Source: Apoderus coryli
Taxonomy: Eukaryota > Arthropoda > Insecta > Coleoptera > Attelabidae
Length of the DNA stretch: 64,000 bases
Direction of reading: 5' to 3'
NCBI GenBank assembly: GCA_911728435.2
Contig: OU452208.1
Location: 6,324,001 to 6,388,000 of the forward strand
Part shown: one piece after another, positions 34,254-44,731 of the stretch
How positions within the stretch are numbered: the first letter of the stretch is position 1
Layout of the letters: each line of letters opens with the position of its first letter
Notes under the pieces: generated by a model
Databases searched by the model: none
The model's input: the letters and a program-made list of their open reading frames with translations, nothing else
Told to the model about the DNA's origin: nothing
Made by a program: the position numbers and the translations under genes

Positions 34254-35157
34254 CAGTGGCGTACATTTTTTTTGTTAATATTTTTTTTAATTTGCCCCCC
34301 TAACGCCACTAGACTCAATCATTTAAATCTAGTTAGGGCTATATAAGGCCCCTATTTCTAGCAACAACGCTCCCAAATTTCAAAGAAATCAAGAAAGATA
34401 TTTGACTAAATTAAACAACACCGTTATTTACAAAATAAAAAAAATTAACACTTAGTATCTTGGAAACAATACTTTTCCGGACGTATGTTTTTTGCATAAA
34501 ATGTTCTGAGGCAAATCACCCCCTTAAATATTGCCGCGTATTTTTGAAAAACCCTGTATATTTATGTTTTGCTCTGGAAATGGACTTTTTTTGTACTGTT
34601 GAGCTTTATTATTGTTGAGTATTAGCTAAAATTTGGTACTGATTGACGAGTGTACAAAATACAACAATTTGTCTCCTTAGTTTCTGAATGAACATCGTAT
34701 ATACTAATGAAGGAATGTTCGAGAAATCCAAATTACTCTATTTTGATCAATTTGCTCCATATTGAAGGCCGCTTACCATGTATTTGCTTGGAATATTTCA
34801 TAGAGATTCTAAAATGTAGCAAAGATTTGTATGTAGGTAGAATGCTATACATGTTACAGTTTATTTAGTGGACCAGGCATTATCAGGGGGATTACAAACT
34901 GTCCAAGCGACTGAGCAATACATCACTCGACGATGTGACACTATGTGTTTCGTGGAAAGAGGAATGAACGAACTCTGGATGTAGCCAGATTGCGGGCAAA
35001 CTGTTTTTGCTATACACTAAAAGTTGCTATTTTGACATACTCAACGAAGGCAGGTTTCGAAATTATAAGATGATTTCATCATCAGCTGAATATACCAGAG
35101 AATTTAAGCATTTTAATGTGTGACAGTTGTGGTTTAAATTTTTATTAAATTGACATA
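34254..35157. other. No gene; short CAGTGGCG palindrome ends
   Basis: CAGTGGCGTAC at 34254 and ACGCCACTAG near 34302 face each other around a T-rich centre, possibly a collapsed miniature element. 34330-34560 ends in AACCCTGTATA, like mariner-type miniature ends. Confidence 0.35.
35054..35085 (-). ncRNA. Hammerhead-like ribozyme motif 3 (minus strand)
   Basis: On the minus strand CTGATGA (35085-35079), one extra T, then helix II GAAAT and ATTTC (five perfect pairs) and GAAAC (35058-35054). No convincing stem I was found. The CCTG after GAAA offers no clear stem III. Core and helix II match the other motifs in the window, so it is probably a decayed member of the same family. Confidence 0.5.
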
Positions 35158-35263
35158 TATACAGTGTGACGCAGAAAGTGCGCACCATATGGGAAATATT
35201 TATTCCTTAGCATTTAATTAAATTTTTAATCATGTGTTTTTGCTTTAAAATTGATGCCAAATA

Positions 35264-35600
35264 ATAATAATAATCAGTTTATTTGCAGTTTAAAAAAAAA
35301 AAACACTACAATACCAGATAATACAGTAACAGAACTACAAAAGGGGTTATGTGGCAGTAAAAACTGATCTTAAAATCGTACCCTAAATTAAAAGTTCAAT
35401 AATATAAATAAATAAATAAATACCCCAACATACATATACGACATGTGATTTAAGCCTTAAACATAATCCCTAACTAAACTAAACTACAAAAAGTAAAATA
35501 CAAAAAATATACAAGAATTTTATTGTACAAAAAAAAGTCATCATAATACACAATATAACATAACAGCAATATAAGAATTTAAAAAATAAAAAGAAAAATA
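35264..35600 (-). mobile_element. Probable LINE 3' UTR fragment
   Basis: An AATAATAATAATAAT run followed by CAGTTTATTTGCAG reads on the minus strand as CAAATAAACTG plus a (TTA)n tail. This is the same layout as the tails of the LINEs at 3.0 and 12.2 kb. No RT codons were found. Confidence 0.45.
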
Positions 35601-35634
35601 TACAATGTGTCCCCGGATAGAGTTTGGAAGAGGA

Positions 35635-36065
35635 AAAACTTTTTTATTTGTCGATTTAGAAGAAAAAGTCATTCTTTATAAAAACGTCTGCTTATGTCGA
35701 AACTACAATTTCAAGTGCCAAATTTACGATTACTATACAGGGTATATCAAAAATAACATTTTTAATGATTTTGATTGTTTTGTTTTTTTTTTAATTTTAT
35801 GAAAATATTTTCAAAACCGTGATTTATTACACCAATTGTGCAAAAAACAGTAATAAACTTTTTTCTCAAAGTGGTTAATTTCATTGCTACTATTAAACTA
35901 ATAAAATTAAAAAAACAAGAAAATCAAAATCATTAAAAATATTATTTTTGATATACCCTGTATAGTAATCGTAAATTTGGTATTTGAAATTGTAGTTTCG
36001 ACACAAGCAGACGTTTTTATAAAGAATGACTTTTTCTTCTAAATCGACAAATAAAAAAGTTTTTG
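35635..36065. repeat. Foldback element with ~165-bp arms
   Basis: Arms 35635-35802 and 35903-36065 are near-perfect reverse complements. TTATTTGTCGATTTAGAAG in the left arm pairs with CTTCTAAATCGACAAATAA in the right. GATTACTATACAGGGTATAT pairs with ATATACCCTGTATAGTAATC. The spacer is about 100 bp. The inner ACAGGGTATATC segments look like mariner-type ends. Confidence 0.93.
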
Positions 36066-36354
36066 ACTCATATGTATGGCATCATTTTCAATGCAAGAAC
36101 ACATGGCATAACTAAAAGTTTAATTCAGGAAAAAAATTCCCACATGATGCGCACTTTCTGTGTTCTGCACAGGTGTGAAGATTTTTGTATTCTTAAAAAA
36201 AGTACTTAAACCAAATACTGACTTAACATATCATTTTTAATAATATTTGATACAGAAAATGCTTATAACGAGCATGATTTTAATTATTTAAATTTAATTT
36301 TATTATTAATGTTTTTGCTCAGTCAACTACGAACTTAGTTTTGGAAATGAGCGT

Positions 36355-37312
36355 TTTTTGGATCATATATATATATTGTATGCTGACGACTTCAAAATAT
36401 ATTCTGTCATTAATAGTACTGAAGATTGTTCTCATCTTCAGGACGATTTAAATGTTGTATATGAGTGGTGTGTCCGTAATAATCTTTATCTGAATATTGA
36501 TAAATGTTTTAGTGTTTTCTATACACGGAAAATAAACCCTGTCAAATTTTCATATTGTATAAATAATAGTCCATTAACAACTTGTGATGAGTTTAAAGAT
36601 TTAGGTGTTTGGTTTGATGGTAAACTAAGCTTTACTAATCATTACAATAATATAGTTTCAGCATCCCATAGATCTCTGGGTTTTATTGTGCGCAATTCGA
36701 AAGAGTTTGTGACACCTCAAACTCTTATTGTTCTTTTCAACGCATTTGTTAGATATAAACTGGAATATGCATCTGTAGTATGGAATCCTATGTATGCCAT
36801 ACATATGAATAATATATGAATATTGAATCCAGAGTCGTTTTGACAAGTTCCTGTGGTTTCGGGTTGATGGGGTTTATCCATCCATTGGGTTTCCTCATGA
36901 TATTCTGTTAAACCGTTTTAATCTAGTATCATTAAATACTCGGAGAGAATATTCCACTCTAGTATTGCTCTTTAAGATTATTAATGGACTTCTTGACTGT
37001 CCAGAGTTTTTAAGCCAGATTCCTTTTTGTGTCCCAAATCTACGTACACGTAATAACGGAATCGTATTATACTTTTCGGCCCCGCGTACTAATTTGTTGT
37101 TGCGTTTCCCTTTATATTTTATGTGCCATACTTGTAACTCTGTGTCCGAGCAAATTGATATTTTCAATTCAACTTTGTCTTGTATAAAAAATATATTTCT
37201 TAGAATATAAATTTAGTGTTAGATATTAACAATTTACTGTAATTCTTCCTGCCCTTTAATTGGATTATTTAGCTGTCTGGGCAGTGTATCTTAAATAAAT
37301 AAATAAATAAGG
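36355..37312 (+). pseudogene. CR1/Jockey-like LINE 3' portion (copy 5)
   Basis: Plus strand, truncated to just upstream of the catalytic box. It reads YILYADDFKIYSVIN (YADD present), SHLQDDLNVVYEWCVRNNLYLNIDKC, FKDLGVWFDGKLSF, YKLEYASVVWNPMYAIHMNN. After a stop near 36817 it continues HDILLNRFNLVSLNTRREYS, then LLFKIINGLLDCPEFLSQIP and RTNLLLRFPLYFMCHTCNS. The 3' end is AAATAAATAAATAAATAA (37292-37312). It lacks most of the RT. Confidence 0.88.
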
Positions 37313-38640
37313 ACGTTATTGGGTTAATTAGGTTAAACAGTTTTTATGCAAAAAAACATCTTCACAACGGTGTAGTAGAATGTGTCAGTTCTGTAAAAAT
37401 TTATTTGTCACACACTTAAGAATAACTCTGAATTGCAAGTGAGAGAGAATTTTGCGAATACTGTACGCAATTTGACTTTAACTAGTTGGCCTGTGGTCAG
37501 TTTTTGACGCCCTAATGGATCCGTTTTACAAAGATAATGAATAAAACAAGAGGAAACGGTCGTCACATTGGATAACACATACTAGGCATCGCAGTTTGTG
37601 CTGTGCCCAAAATCCCAGCTAGCTTCACTAGAAAAGTTGTTGGCGGTTTCTACCACATAATACATAAACTGAACATAGGGGTGTAATACTGGGAAGAAAT
37701 TAGGACATAAAATAATTTAAAATTAAATTAATTTATTTATATAGTCTGGTTGATTGTACCTACATAGACTGACTGTACCAAAAAACTAATCTGCGTCCTG
37801 TAGGATCAATTTCCATACACAACTCACTGGTGCAAACAGAATTCCAATATATTCAACCGTTTCTCCGCCAAAACCTACTGGAGAAACGCGCCCTCTGTTT
37901 TTTATTTGGTCCATGAGTTTTCTGTTTTTCTAGATCATTAATTTAACCTTTTTCATAGGAGTTCTTTATGTAGAAGAAGCTGATATGAGTTGGTTGTTCA
38001 CCTGGACATTTATTAATTTGCTATAAGAACACCTTGTATATTTTTATACAGCACATAGTGGCGATAGAAATTTTCAGACTATGTGCATAGTTGATGAAAC
38101 TGATGCTTTTTGGGTAGCATTCTGAATTTAAAACAAAATACACTTAACTTAATTTAATACTGTAATAAACAGGAAATTCAAAATCTACAGTAGTACACCA
38201 TAAACACGAAATTAAGCCTTATTGGGCTAAAATATAAGCTTATTTACAAGCTTCTATCGTATAGTATATTTAATGAAAATGAGGGTTCTACCAGGTATAT
38301 ACGTCATCAAGTAGTTGCTTAATCACAATGAGTTTTTTAAGCGTCCCACATTATGCACTGTGGGCGTATTACCATTTTTATTATCCCGGCTTAATATTTT
38401 ATTATCATTATCTCTTGGATTGTGGTGGTTGTCGAGAGATATATTTATTTCCAGTCGCGCAGTTAAAGAACTATTTTTAGTAGGTAATATATGATAACTA
38501 TTTTCTATTTTGTTTGTATAATTAATTTTTTAACTGTTGCAACATAGCGTTTTGGGGACGATTCCTACATGATAATTTAAACTATAGTGTAGCATTTAAC
38601 AATAAAGATTTACATGTGCAGTGTCAAAAATTTATCGAGT
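37313..38640. other. No gene recognised
   Basis: No coding similarity or repeat noticed by eye. Confidence 0.4.
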
Positions 38641-38952
38641 GATTATAAAGTGTAAAAAGCAAACATATTATTGGACAAAAATTTAAACGAATTGATGACG
38701 ACGGTAGGGACTTCATTAGGAAAATTATGTATAGTTTTTATCAACAAAATAAGGTGCCTACTTTAGATATGGTTCGAGAAAAACCTAAAAACTACGGACA
38801 ATATAATAACAATTGCTTGGCAACACTTGGGAAATGCTAATAGACTGCGGATTTAAGTGTGGAAAATTGACAATAGAATGGCTGTAATGGAATCAAGAAG
38901 GATAGTAGAATTGCGGGAAGAATGCTTAGAAAAGATTAAAGATTATCGTCAG

Positions 38953-40162
38953 CAGTGGCGGTTCGCGAGGTCTGAAAGAGGTGGGGCACAACAAGGTGGA
39001 AATAAGGCAATAATACCCAATATTTTTCAAAATAAAGAATTAAAATGATAGTTTTTTTAAGTAGTTAGATAATATCATTTTCCTAAACTCACCATGACCA
39101 TTAAAACTGTTTGTAAGTGAAGTCCATCCTCCTAGATTTCTGAACAGCAAAGTGGTTGATGACTTGATCATTAAAATTTGAAATGGACTTCACAAGTTTT
39201 TTTTCAATAGATAGCATTGCTAACGCACACAACCTTTCCTGGCCCATAGTGTTTCTTAAAAATGTTTTGATCCGTTTGAGGGTAGAGAACCATATTTCGC
39301 TTTCTACAGTCGTCATAGGGACAGTACACAAAACAGTCAGCAATTCCAGAGATTCAGTAAATGTTGATGTTAAATTGTTTTGGATAAACATTATTTGTAA
39401 CAGAGGCACAGCCCCACTGTGTCTTAGAAAATCGTCCCATGCGTATATTATCGAGAGTTCATTTTTTAATTTTAAGTAATTTACGTTAGGATATAAGTTA
39501 CACACAGTTTTAATATCTTCATTTGGAAAGACGGTTCGATATTCACCCCATTTTTCAGTTTCAAATAAATTTGCAACAGTTAGGTGTCCATCAAAACTTT
39601 TTTATAGTAATTCGATCCTCAAATGTTAATTTAACATTATTTACATTCATATATTGCACTGAATTCATCTTTACTATTGTAATTGTTCAATATCAAAACA
39701 TTTACTTTCTAACACACAAAAAGCGCAATCGCGGAAACAAAAACAAACAACACAACACGCACAAATTTTATTCGTATAGACTGATGGGTAGGGCGGCATA
39801 TGACGCCACAAATGCGTTTAATTTCTACTGTTACTAGCGTATAGCGTAGCGATGCATTACTGTCTCTGTTTGTCGCACGCGATAGCAAAGAAAACAATAG
39901 AGGCGCAAAAATGTTGGGTCCAAGAGCATCGTAGAATGTACTAAGACCTACGTTCTGTTTCATTAGCGTGAATAGACGCGCTGCAAGAGTGATTATAGTA
40001 TAGACAGGGCGGTCTTCGATTCAAATGTTCAAATGCAAAATTTTATAGGGAATTCTAACGAAATCACACTTGTCAGGTGCGAAGTATAAAATCGAAAATT
40101 ATTTTTTTCTACTTAATTTTTTGGGTAGGTGCCCACGTGCCCTTATGGACCATTCGCCACTG
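38953..40162 (-). mobile_element. hAT element with perfect 8-bp target duplication (C)
   Basis: Begins CAGTGGCGGTTCGCG and ends CCATTCGCCACTG. ATCGTCAG is duplicated exactly at 38945-38952 and 40163-40170. The coding remnant 39101-39505 identifies the superfamily. The interior right part is shared with copy A (13911-15213). Length 1210 bp, internally deleted relative to an autonomous element. Inserted in an older DD-E transposon. Confidence 0.93.
39101..39505 (-). pseudogene. hAT transposase C-terminal dimerisation domain
   Basis: A minus-strand frame of 134 codons with FLRHSGAVPLLQIMF, LTVLCTVPMTTVESEIWFST, LKRIKTFLRNTMGQERL, CALAMLSIEKKLV and, near the end, KSRRMDFTYKQF. The block TVPxTxxxxExxFSxLKxIKxxLRxxM..RLxxLAxLSIE is the hAT-family dimerisation domain of the zinc-finger MYM1-like group. 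The N-terminal domains are absent. It ends at a natural stop about 150 bp inside the left terminus, so the element reads right to left. Confidence 0.88.
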
Positions 40163-40820
40163 ATCGTCAGTCAATATGCTTTTTTACGATTTCAATTTAG
40201 ACTATAACGACTTTAACTGATTATTGATTAGTGTCAAATTATTTTAAACAGTTAGTGTTAAATATTGACGGATGTCAAACGAGCGTTATTCCGAAAATTA
40301 AATGGATGCGAACTTTGAGTGATCATTCGTCAAAACGCACCCCAACCGAATTTTGCAAATACTGAAGTCCATATTTACGACTTTAATAGGATTATTACCA
40401 ATTCCGTCATTAGATGTTATCCATATATAGCAACATGGAATAATTACGATGCATAGATCTCAATAGTGTGTATGATCAGAGATCTAATTGGTGATGTTTG
40501 CTCTAATACACCATATTGTATTATTCAATGTGTGTGGTGCATGTCAAGATGTTAAGCTTTTAGCTGGTTAAAGTGATAACGCTAGTCAGCACGCCATGTT
40601 AATCAAATATAGAGAGAGCTATGGATATTCTGCTATAGTAATAGCACGTTGGTTGCCGTCAATAATATCCAAAATTAACGTATGACAGCCGAGGGCCATT
40701 TAGATGCATTGCCAAGAAATGGACTGGGCGTTGGCAGTTCATTTTAACATGCTAATCTTATGAAATTTTATAGATCAAAAGAGAGAAATGTATGGCGTTA
40801 TTATAAAGTTAGAGATATAT

Positions 40821-41408
40821 GAAAATAATTTCGTGGCAAAGCGGACTAAAATGTTGGTTTTACCTACACAAGGAATTTTGTTTAATTTAGCAGGGCCCCA
40901 GTCTAATTCCATACAACCAGACCGAGGCATGGGTCGACAGATACTGACGAATTCGTTTGTTATGAGCTCGTCAGAGTACCATAGTCGTTGGTCATCTACA
41001 AATATCGGCCTGCATTTAAGCACAATAGGATACACAACAGTAGACACATGTAAACACGTATCATCTACATGTCCATAGTAATGCATATCCTATACCATGC
41101 AGAGGCCGAACAAACTCAATGTATAGGTAAAACCAGTCGTATACATAGAAATAAATATAAATAAAAATAGTATTAACACAAAACGCTAGCAGGAGACCAT
41201 TTTTATCCTTCTGCCAGCATCTCCCAAATATTTGGGCTTCAGCAATACTCGGACGGTGGTCTCCAAGCGTTCTGCCGTCGATGTTTAATGCCAAATAATG
41301 AAAAATTAAAATTCTATTAAATTAGACTGGGGCCCTGCTAAATTAAACAAAATTCCTTGTGTAGGTAAAACCAACATTTTAATCCGTTTTGCCACGAAAT
41401 TATTTTCA
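40821..41408. repeat. Inverted repeat pair with ~88-bp arms
   Basis: 40821-40908 and 41320-41408 are reverse complements with a few mismatches. AAGGAATTTTGTTTAATTTA on the left pairs with TAAATTAAACAAAATTCCTT on the right, and AGGGCCCCAGTCTAATT with AATTAGACTGGGGCCCT. The spacer is about 410 bp and has no recognised coding content. This is either a foldback element or two inverted copies of one repeat. Confidence 0.88.
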
Positions 41409-41949
41409 TTTATTATATTTACGGACATGAAATCCTTTTAGTTAGAGATATATTTCAAATTATTTCTAACAAATCAAATTAATTAACTTTTTAACATCAT
41501 CCTTCCAACACTTCCTGTATATTTTAGTGGAATGTATGAAAATAAACGGTTCGATTAAATTTTAAATCATAATAATCAAACATAAACATAAGAATAATTA
41601 AACTGCACAATAATAAACTTTAGATAAAGTTCGATAATGTCTTTTGTTTCGAATTATTGATTACAATGCGTTTCAAAAGCGTCTGTTTTTTTTTTGACAT
41701 CCACTTTTAATGCAATTGCGACGTTGTTACGCATATCATTAAGTCACTAACGAATACTTACTTATGCACTTGTGTCATCGTTAGCCTAACTTTCTTAGCC
41801 ATGTTTGCACTTGAATTTTGACTTCTTTTTTGAATATTTTGCCTCCTTAACCCTGCCTTTAACACGTACAAATGCAATAATTACATTGCCCCTATATGCT
41901 CGCGTTGGATTCGGGTCGTGGATTGCTGTCTACTCAGCTGACTGTCTCG

Positions 41950-42060
41950 TGCGCGTTCAATTTGCGATCGTGAATTTTTTTGACATTTTTTGGAACAACA
42001 GCCTCATTTGTGCTGGTACGACCACGTTTAAATTCAGCAATCCACTTCTCTATCATTTGT
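41950..42060 (-). pseudogene. Mariner transposase N-terminal fragment
   Basis: The minus strand reads QMIEKWIAEFKRGRTST followed by NEAVVPKNVKKIHDRKLN. This matches the helix-turn-helix and linker of mariner transposases (WxxxFKxGRTSTxDxxR...PExxxxIH). Its start abuts the 5' truncation point of the LINE at 42061. Confidence 0.72.
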
Positions 42061-43622
42061 CTAGAGGGTGCTTTTGACAATACGTCACATGAATCCATCA
42101 GTAGAGCACTAGAAGAGAGGAATGTCGAGTCCTCACTGGTGAAATGGATTCAGGCAATTTTGAAAGACCGTGTCATTACGGCTGAAATAGAAGAAGTGGC
42201 TGTAACAGTGACAGCGGCTAGGGGATGCCCACAAGGCGGTTTATTGTCCCCTCTTCTATTGTCACTAGTGCTGGATCATCTCATTTCAAAAATGGATAGG
42301 GCAGGCTTTACTCTGCAAAGCTACGCCGACGACATTGTTCTCACAGTTAAGGGTTATATCCAACCGCATGCAAATTGCATTAAACAAAATTAAAAACTGG
42401 TGCGACGCTGAGGGATTGATTATAAATCCGAAAAAAACAGTGTTGGTACCATTCACGAGAAAGAGAAAGGTGGACATTATTAACCCGATGGCGATCTAGA
42501 GGGACACATGGGAATTCTGAATCTAATACCTTTGGATTCAGGAAGAAAACCGTCGGACGCTTTGCCACGCAAACATGATTTTGAAATCCCATTTGAAGTG
42601 GTCATTGCAGACCGTCAAAATTGGCTAAATGGGGAACCACGATTCCCAGAAAACACATCCGTCTGGTATACGGACGGCTCAAAAGGAACAGAAGGGAACA
42701 CAGGCATGGGAGTATACGGGCCTAATTGCAGGCTCTCTGAATCTCTCGGGAAAAGTCCCACTATATTCCAAAAAGATTACTCTGACATGGGTGCGAGGAC
42801 ATGAAGGCATAGAGGGGAACGAAGCGGCGGACCAACTTGCAAAAGAGGGCGCAAACGCTCCGTTCTGCGGCCCGGAACCCATCTTTGGCCTTCCAAAAAG
42901 CCACATGAAGGAAGAACTTCGAAGATGGGAAAAGGAACAACATAAGTCCTACTGGAGAAACACTCCAGGCCTAAGACAATCAAAAAGGTTTATCAAACCT
43001 TCAGAGGCCAACGCAGGGAAGCTTATCCAACTGGAGAGAAGTGCCTAAGGTGAATTACAGGCCTTTTTACGGGACACCACCCAGTGAAGTACCATCTCAA
43101 AAAGATGGGCCTAACCGAGGACGACACTTGTTGGTTTTGGGAAGACGCAATATGCATATGATCTATTTTAACCTTTTAGAGTTAATTTCCTAAACCTAAC
43201 TGAAACACTTCCTAAGTATTTGTAAGATGAAAATGAGTTTAGATTTTGATAAAATTCAATTTATTTAAAAAACTTAAAGTTTAGGTATTATAAAGCTTAA
43301 GAAAACAGACACTTAATTTGTTCGAAGGATCTAAAAGTACAATAATATACATTCCATTTAAAAAACACAACTTTGATACTTTTAAGTTATAATTTTAATT
43401 TTGAAAATTAGCCATAATAGATTGAAAACATTTCATCGGTGGACATATACAGGAGAACTATTATTCGTGCCTCGAGGTCAACACTTTATATTATAGGGCG
43501 AGTTTTGCTACAATTCTAAGCTAATGGCAATCATAATAATAACAAAATATTGTATAGACTAAAGGACTCCCGTCAATGGCCTTTTGGGGTTTTGTACCAA
43601 TAAAGTTCGTTTTATTATTATT
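42061..43622 (+). pseudogene. RNase-H-bearing LINE (I/R1-like), truncated
   Basis: 5'-truncated at about 42061. RT part: GAFDNTSHESISRALEERN, ARGCPQGGLLSPLLLSLVLD, FTLQSYADDIVLTVKG (catalytic YADD present), then ALNKIKNWCDAEGL-type codons in another frame. After a deletion comes an RNase H domain: SVWYTDGSKGTEGNTGMGVY (42660-42720, first Asp), then after a frameshift LTWVRGHEGIEGNEAADQLA (42775 on) with the C-terminal His and Asp. Distal codons are REGAN-like, LRRWEKEQHKSYW and SKRFIKPS. The 3' end reads ACCAATAAAGTTCG and TTATTATTATTT at about 43600-43622. Differs from the other LINEs here by having RNase H. Confidence 0.87.
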
Positions 43623-44190
43623 TAATAAAAAAATTCCTTATTCCCGTGTGAATACAACATAGCAGAGCAATTCCATATTTCCAAAGAATAATATAAAATT
43701 CAGTTAATGGACGAAACTTAATCAAAATCTAAGTTTTACCTTCCGGCATACAGAGTACAAGTTCCTGTTTGCTTGTGCAACGTGGGCTATAACAACACTA
43801 ACCCTCATATAGTCGATGTTCGAAAATTTCCAATTTATATTATATGCGCCTCGTGAGCGTATGTTAAGATTGTTTATGAAATGCAAAATGTGTTACCAAC
43901 AAACAGGCCAGAACATGGTAAGGAAACACCAACAAAACACAGTAAATTCTAAAATGCATCACGTTTCGTGATGGGCTTATGTCTGTGTCGAATCTCTTAC
44001 TTATTCTCCTTGTTATTTAAAGGTTGCTCACAGGGACGGCTAGGAAAACCAATCTACAACGCGACCCATTATGTGTATGATGTGTGATTAAATTTTTGTG
44101 ATATTATAACAATAATTGCAGAAATATCTAATTAATATTATTGCAAAGGAGTCTTCTACTGTATTCGTGCCAAAACTTTATGATTCTCTG
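43623..44190. other. No gene recognised
   Basis: Nothing identifiable. Confidence 0.4.
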
Positions 44191-44455
44191 TGGTACATTA
44201 AAAAAGAATGTTTCAAGACGGTTAATTCTACGGACTCATCCGCTGAAAGAAAAAAATGTTTTTTTTTATAGAATACTTAATTTATGGTACATTTATTTAA
44301 TTATGATTGTTTTGTAAAGAAAGAGGTATAAACATTGAACAAAACAATCATGTTAATTTAGTAAATGTACCATAAATTAGGTATTCTATAAAGTTTTTTT
44401 ATTTTTTTCTTTCAGCGGATGAGTCCGTCTCGAGACAATCTTTTTTTATGTACCA
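44191..44455. repeat. Foldback of ~265 bp directly upstream of a hammerhead-like motif
   Basis: Arms about 120 bp: TGGTACATTAAAAAAGA at the left pairs with TTTTTTTATGTACCA at the right, GGACTCATCCGCTGAAAG with CTTTCAGCGGATGAGTCC, and TTATGGTACATTTA with TAAATGTACCATAA. The loop is about 25 bp at 44314-44339. The last bases of the right arm (ACCA) are also the 5' strand of stem I of the motif at 44452-44498. Confidence 0.88.
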
Positions 44456-44498
44456 CTGATGATGGGAGCAACATATCCCGAAACATATTATATATGGT
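44452..44498 (+). ncRNA. Hammerhead-like ribozyme motif 4
   Basis: CTGATGA (44456-44462), one extra T, helix II GGGA (44464-44467) with TCCC (44476-44479), GAAAC (44480-44484). Stem I ACCA (44452-44455) pairs with TGGT (44495-44498), preceded by an ATA triplet that fits the NUH rule. Stem III is poorly defined (CATAT...ATATG is possible). Downstream sequence is related to that after motif 2. Confidence 0.55.
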
Positions 44499-44731
44499 TT
44501 AATATGTGTGCTCTTGAGTATATTATATTGATTCGTTTGTGCAGTTGACGTGTTTTATTTCAATCATCTGATTTACTCTTCGATATTATGGACTACTTTA
44601 GAAGAATTTATTTGGGGTTTGAATAATTTTTTTGTATCCGGGTTTTATGATCCCTAAATCATCTCATCATTGAACATACAGTGGTAAGGCAGCTAACTGA
44701 GAACAGTATGTCCTTGAGTTAAGCAAATTTG

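Larger units (their letters stand above)
35158..36177. mobile_element. Miniature element with ~110-bp terminal inverted repeats
   Basis: The left end has CAGAAAGTGCGCACCATATG at 35173-35190. The right end carries the related CATGATGCGCACTTTCTGTG near 36145-36165. Similarity extends inward about 110 bp on both sides, with several mismatches. A LINE-type tail (35264) and a foldback (35635-36065) are inserted between the two ends. No coding sequence was recognised. Confidence 0.7.
38670..40250 (+). pseudogene. DD-E transposase remnant split by a hAT insertion
   Basis: Codons read FKRIDDDGRDFIRKIMYSFY, QQNKVPTLDMV and RMAVMESRRIVELREECLEK, ending at DYRQ. This parallels the N-terminal half of the 1375-2282 transposase (FKNIDD, KVPTLEMI, MESRRIAEMREEYL). 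The hAT at 38953-40162 is inserted right after. Beyond it, 40171-40250 matches the distal end of the other copy (CTTTTTTACGATTT, GACTATAACGACTTTAACTG). The catalytic core is missing, so this copy was internally deleted before or apart from the hAT insertion. Confidence 0.8.

Noticed and set aside
42508..42804. RNase H and RT of the 42-kb LINE as one intact gene
   Set aside because: Frame changes and a deletion between the YADD region and the RNase H Asp motif show it is broken.
44415..44445. GCGGATGAGTCCGTCTCGAGAC, looking like a hammerhead CUGAUGAGUCC core
   Set aside because: Box 1 reads CGGATGA rather than CTGANGA and no GAAA follows the would-be helix II. It is part of the foldback arm.
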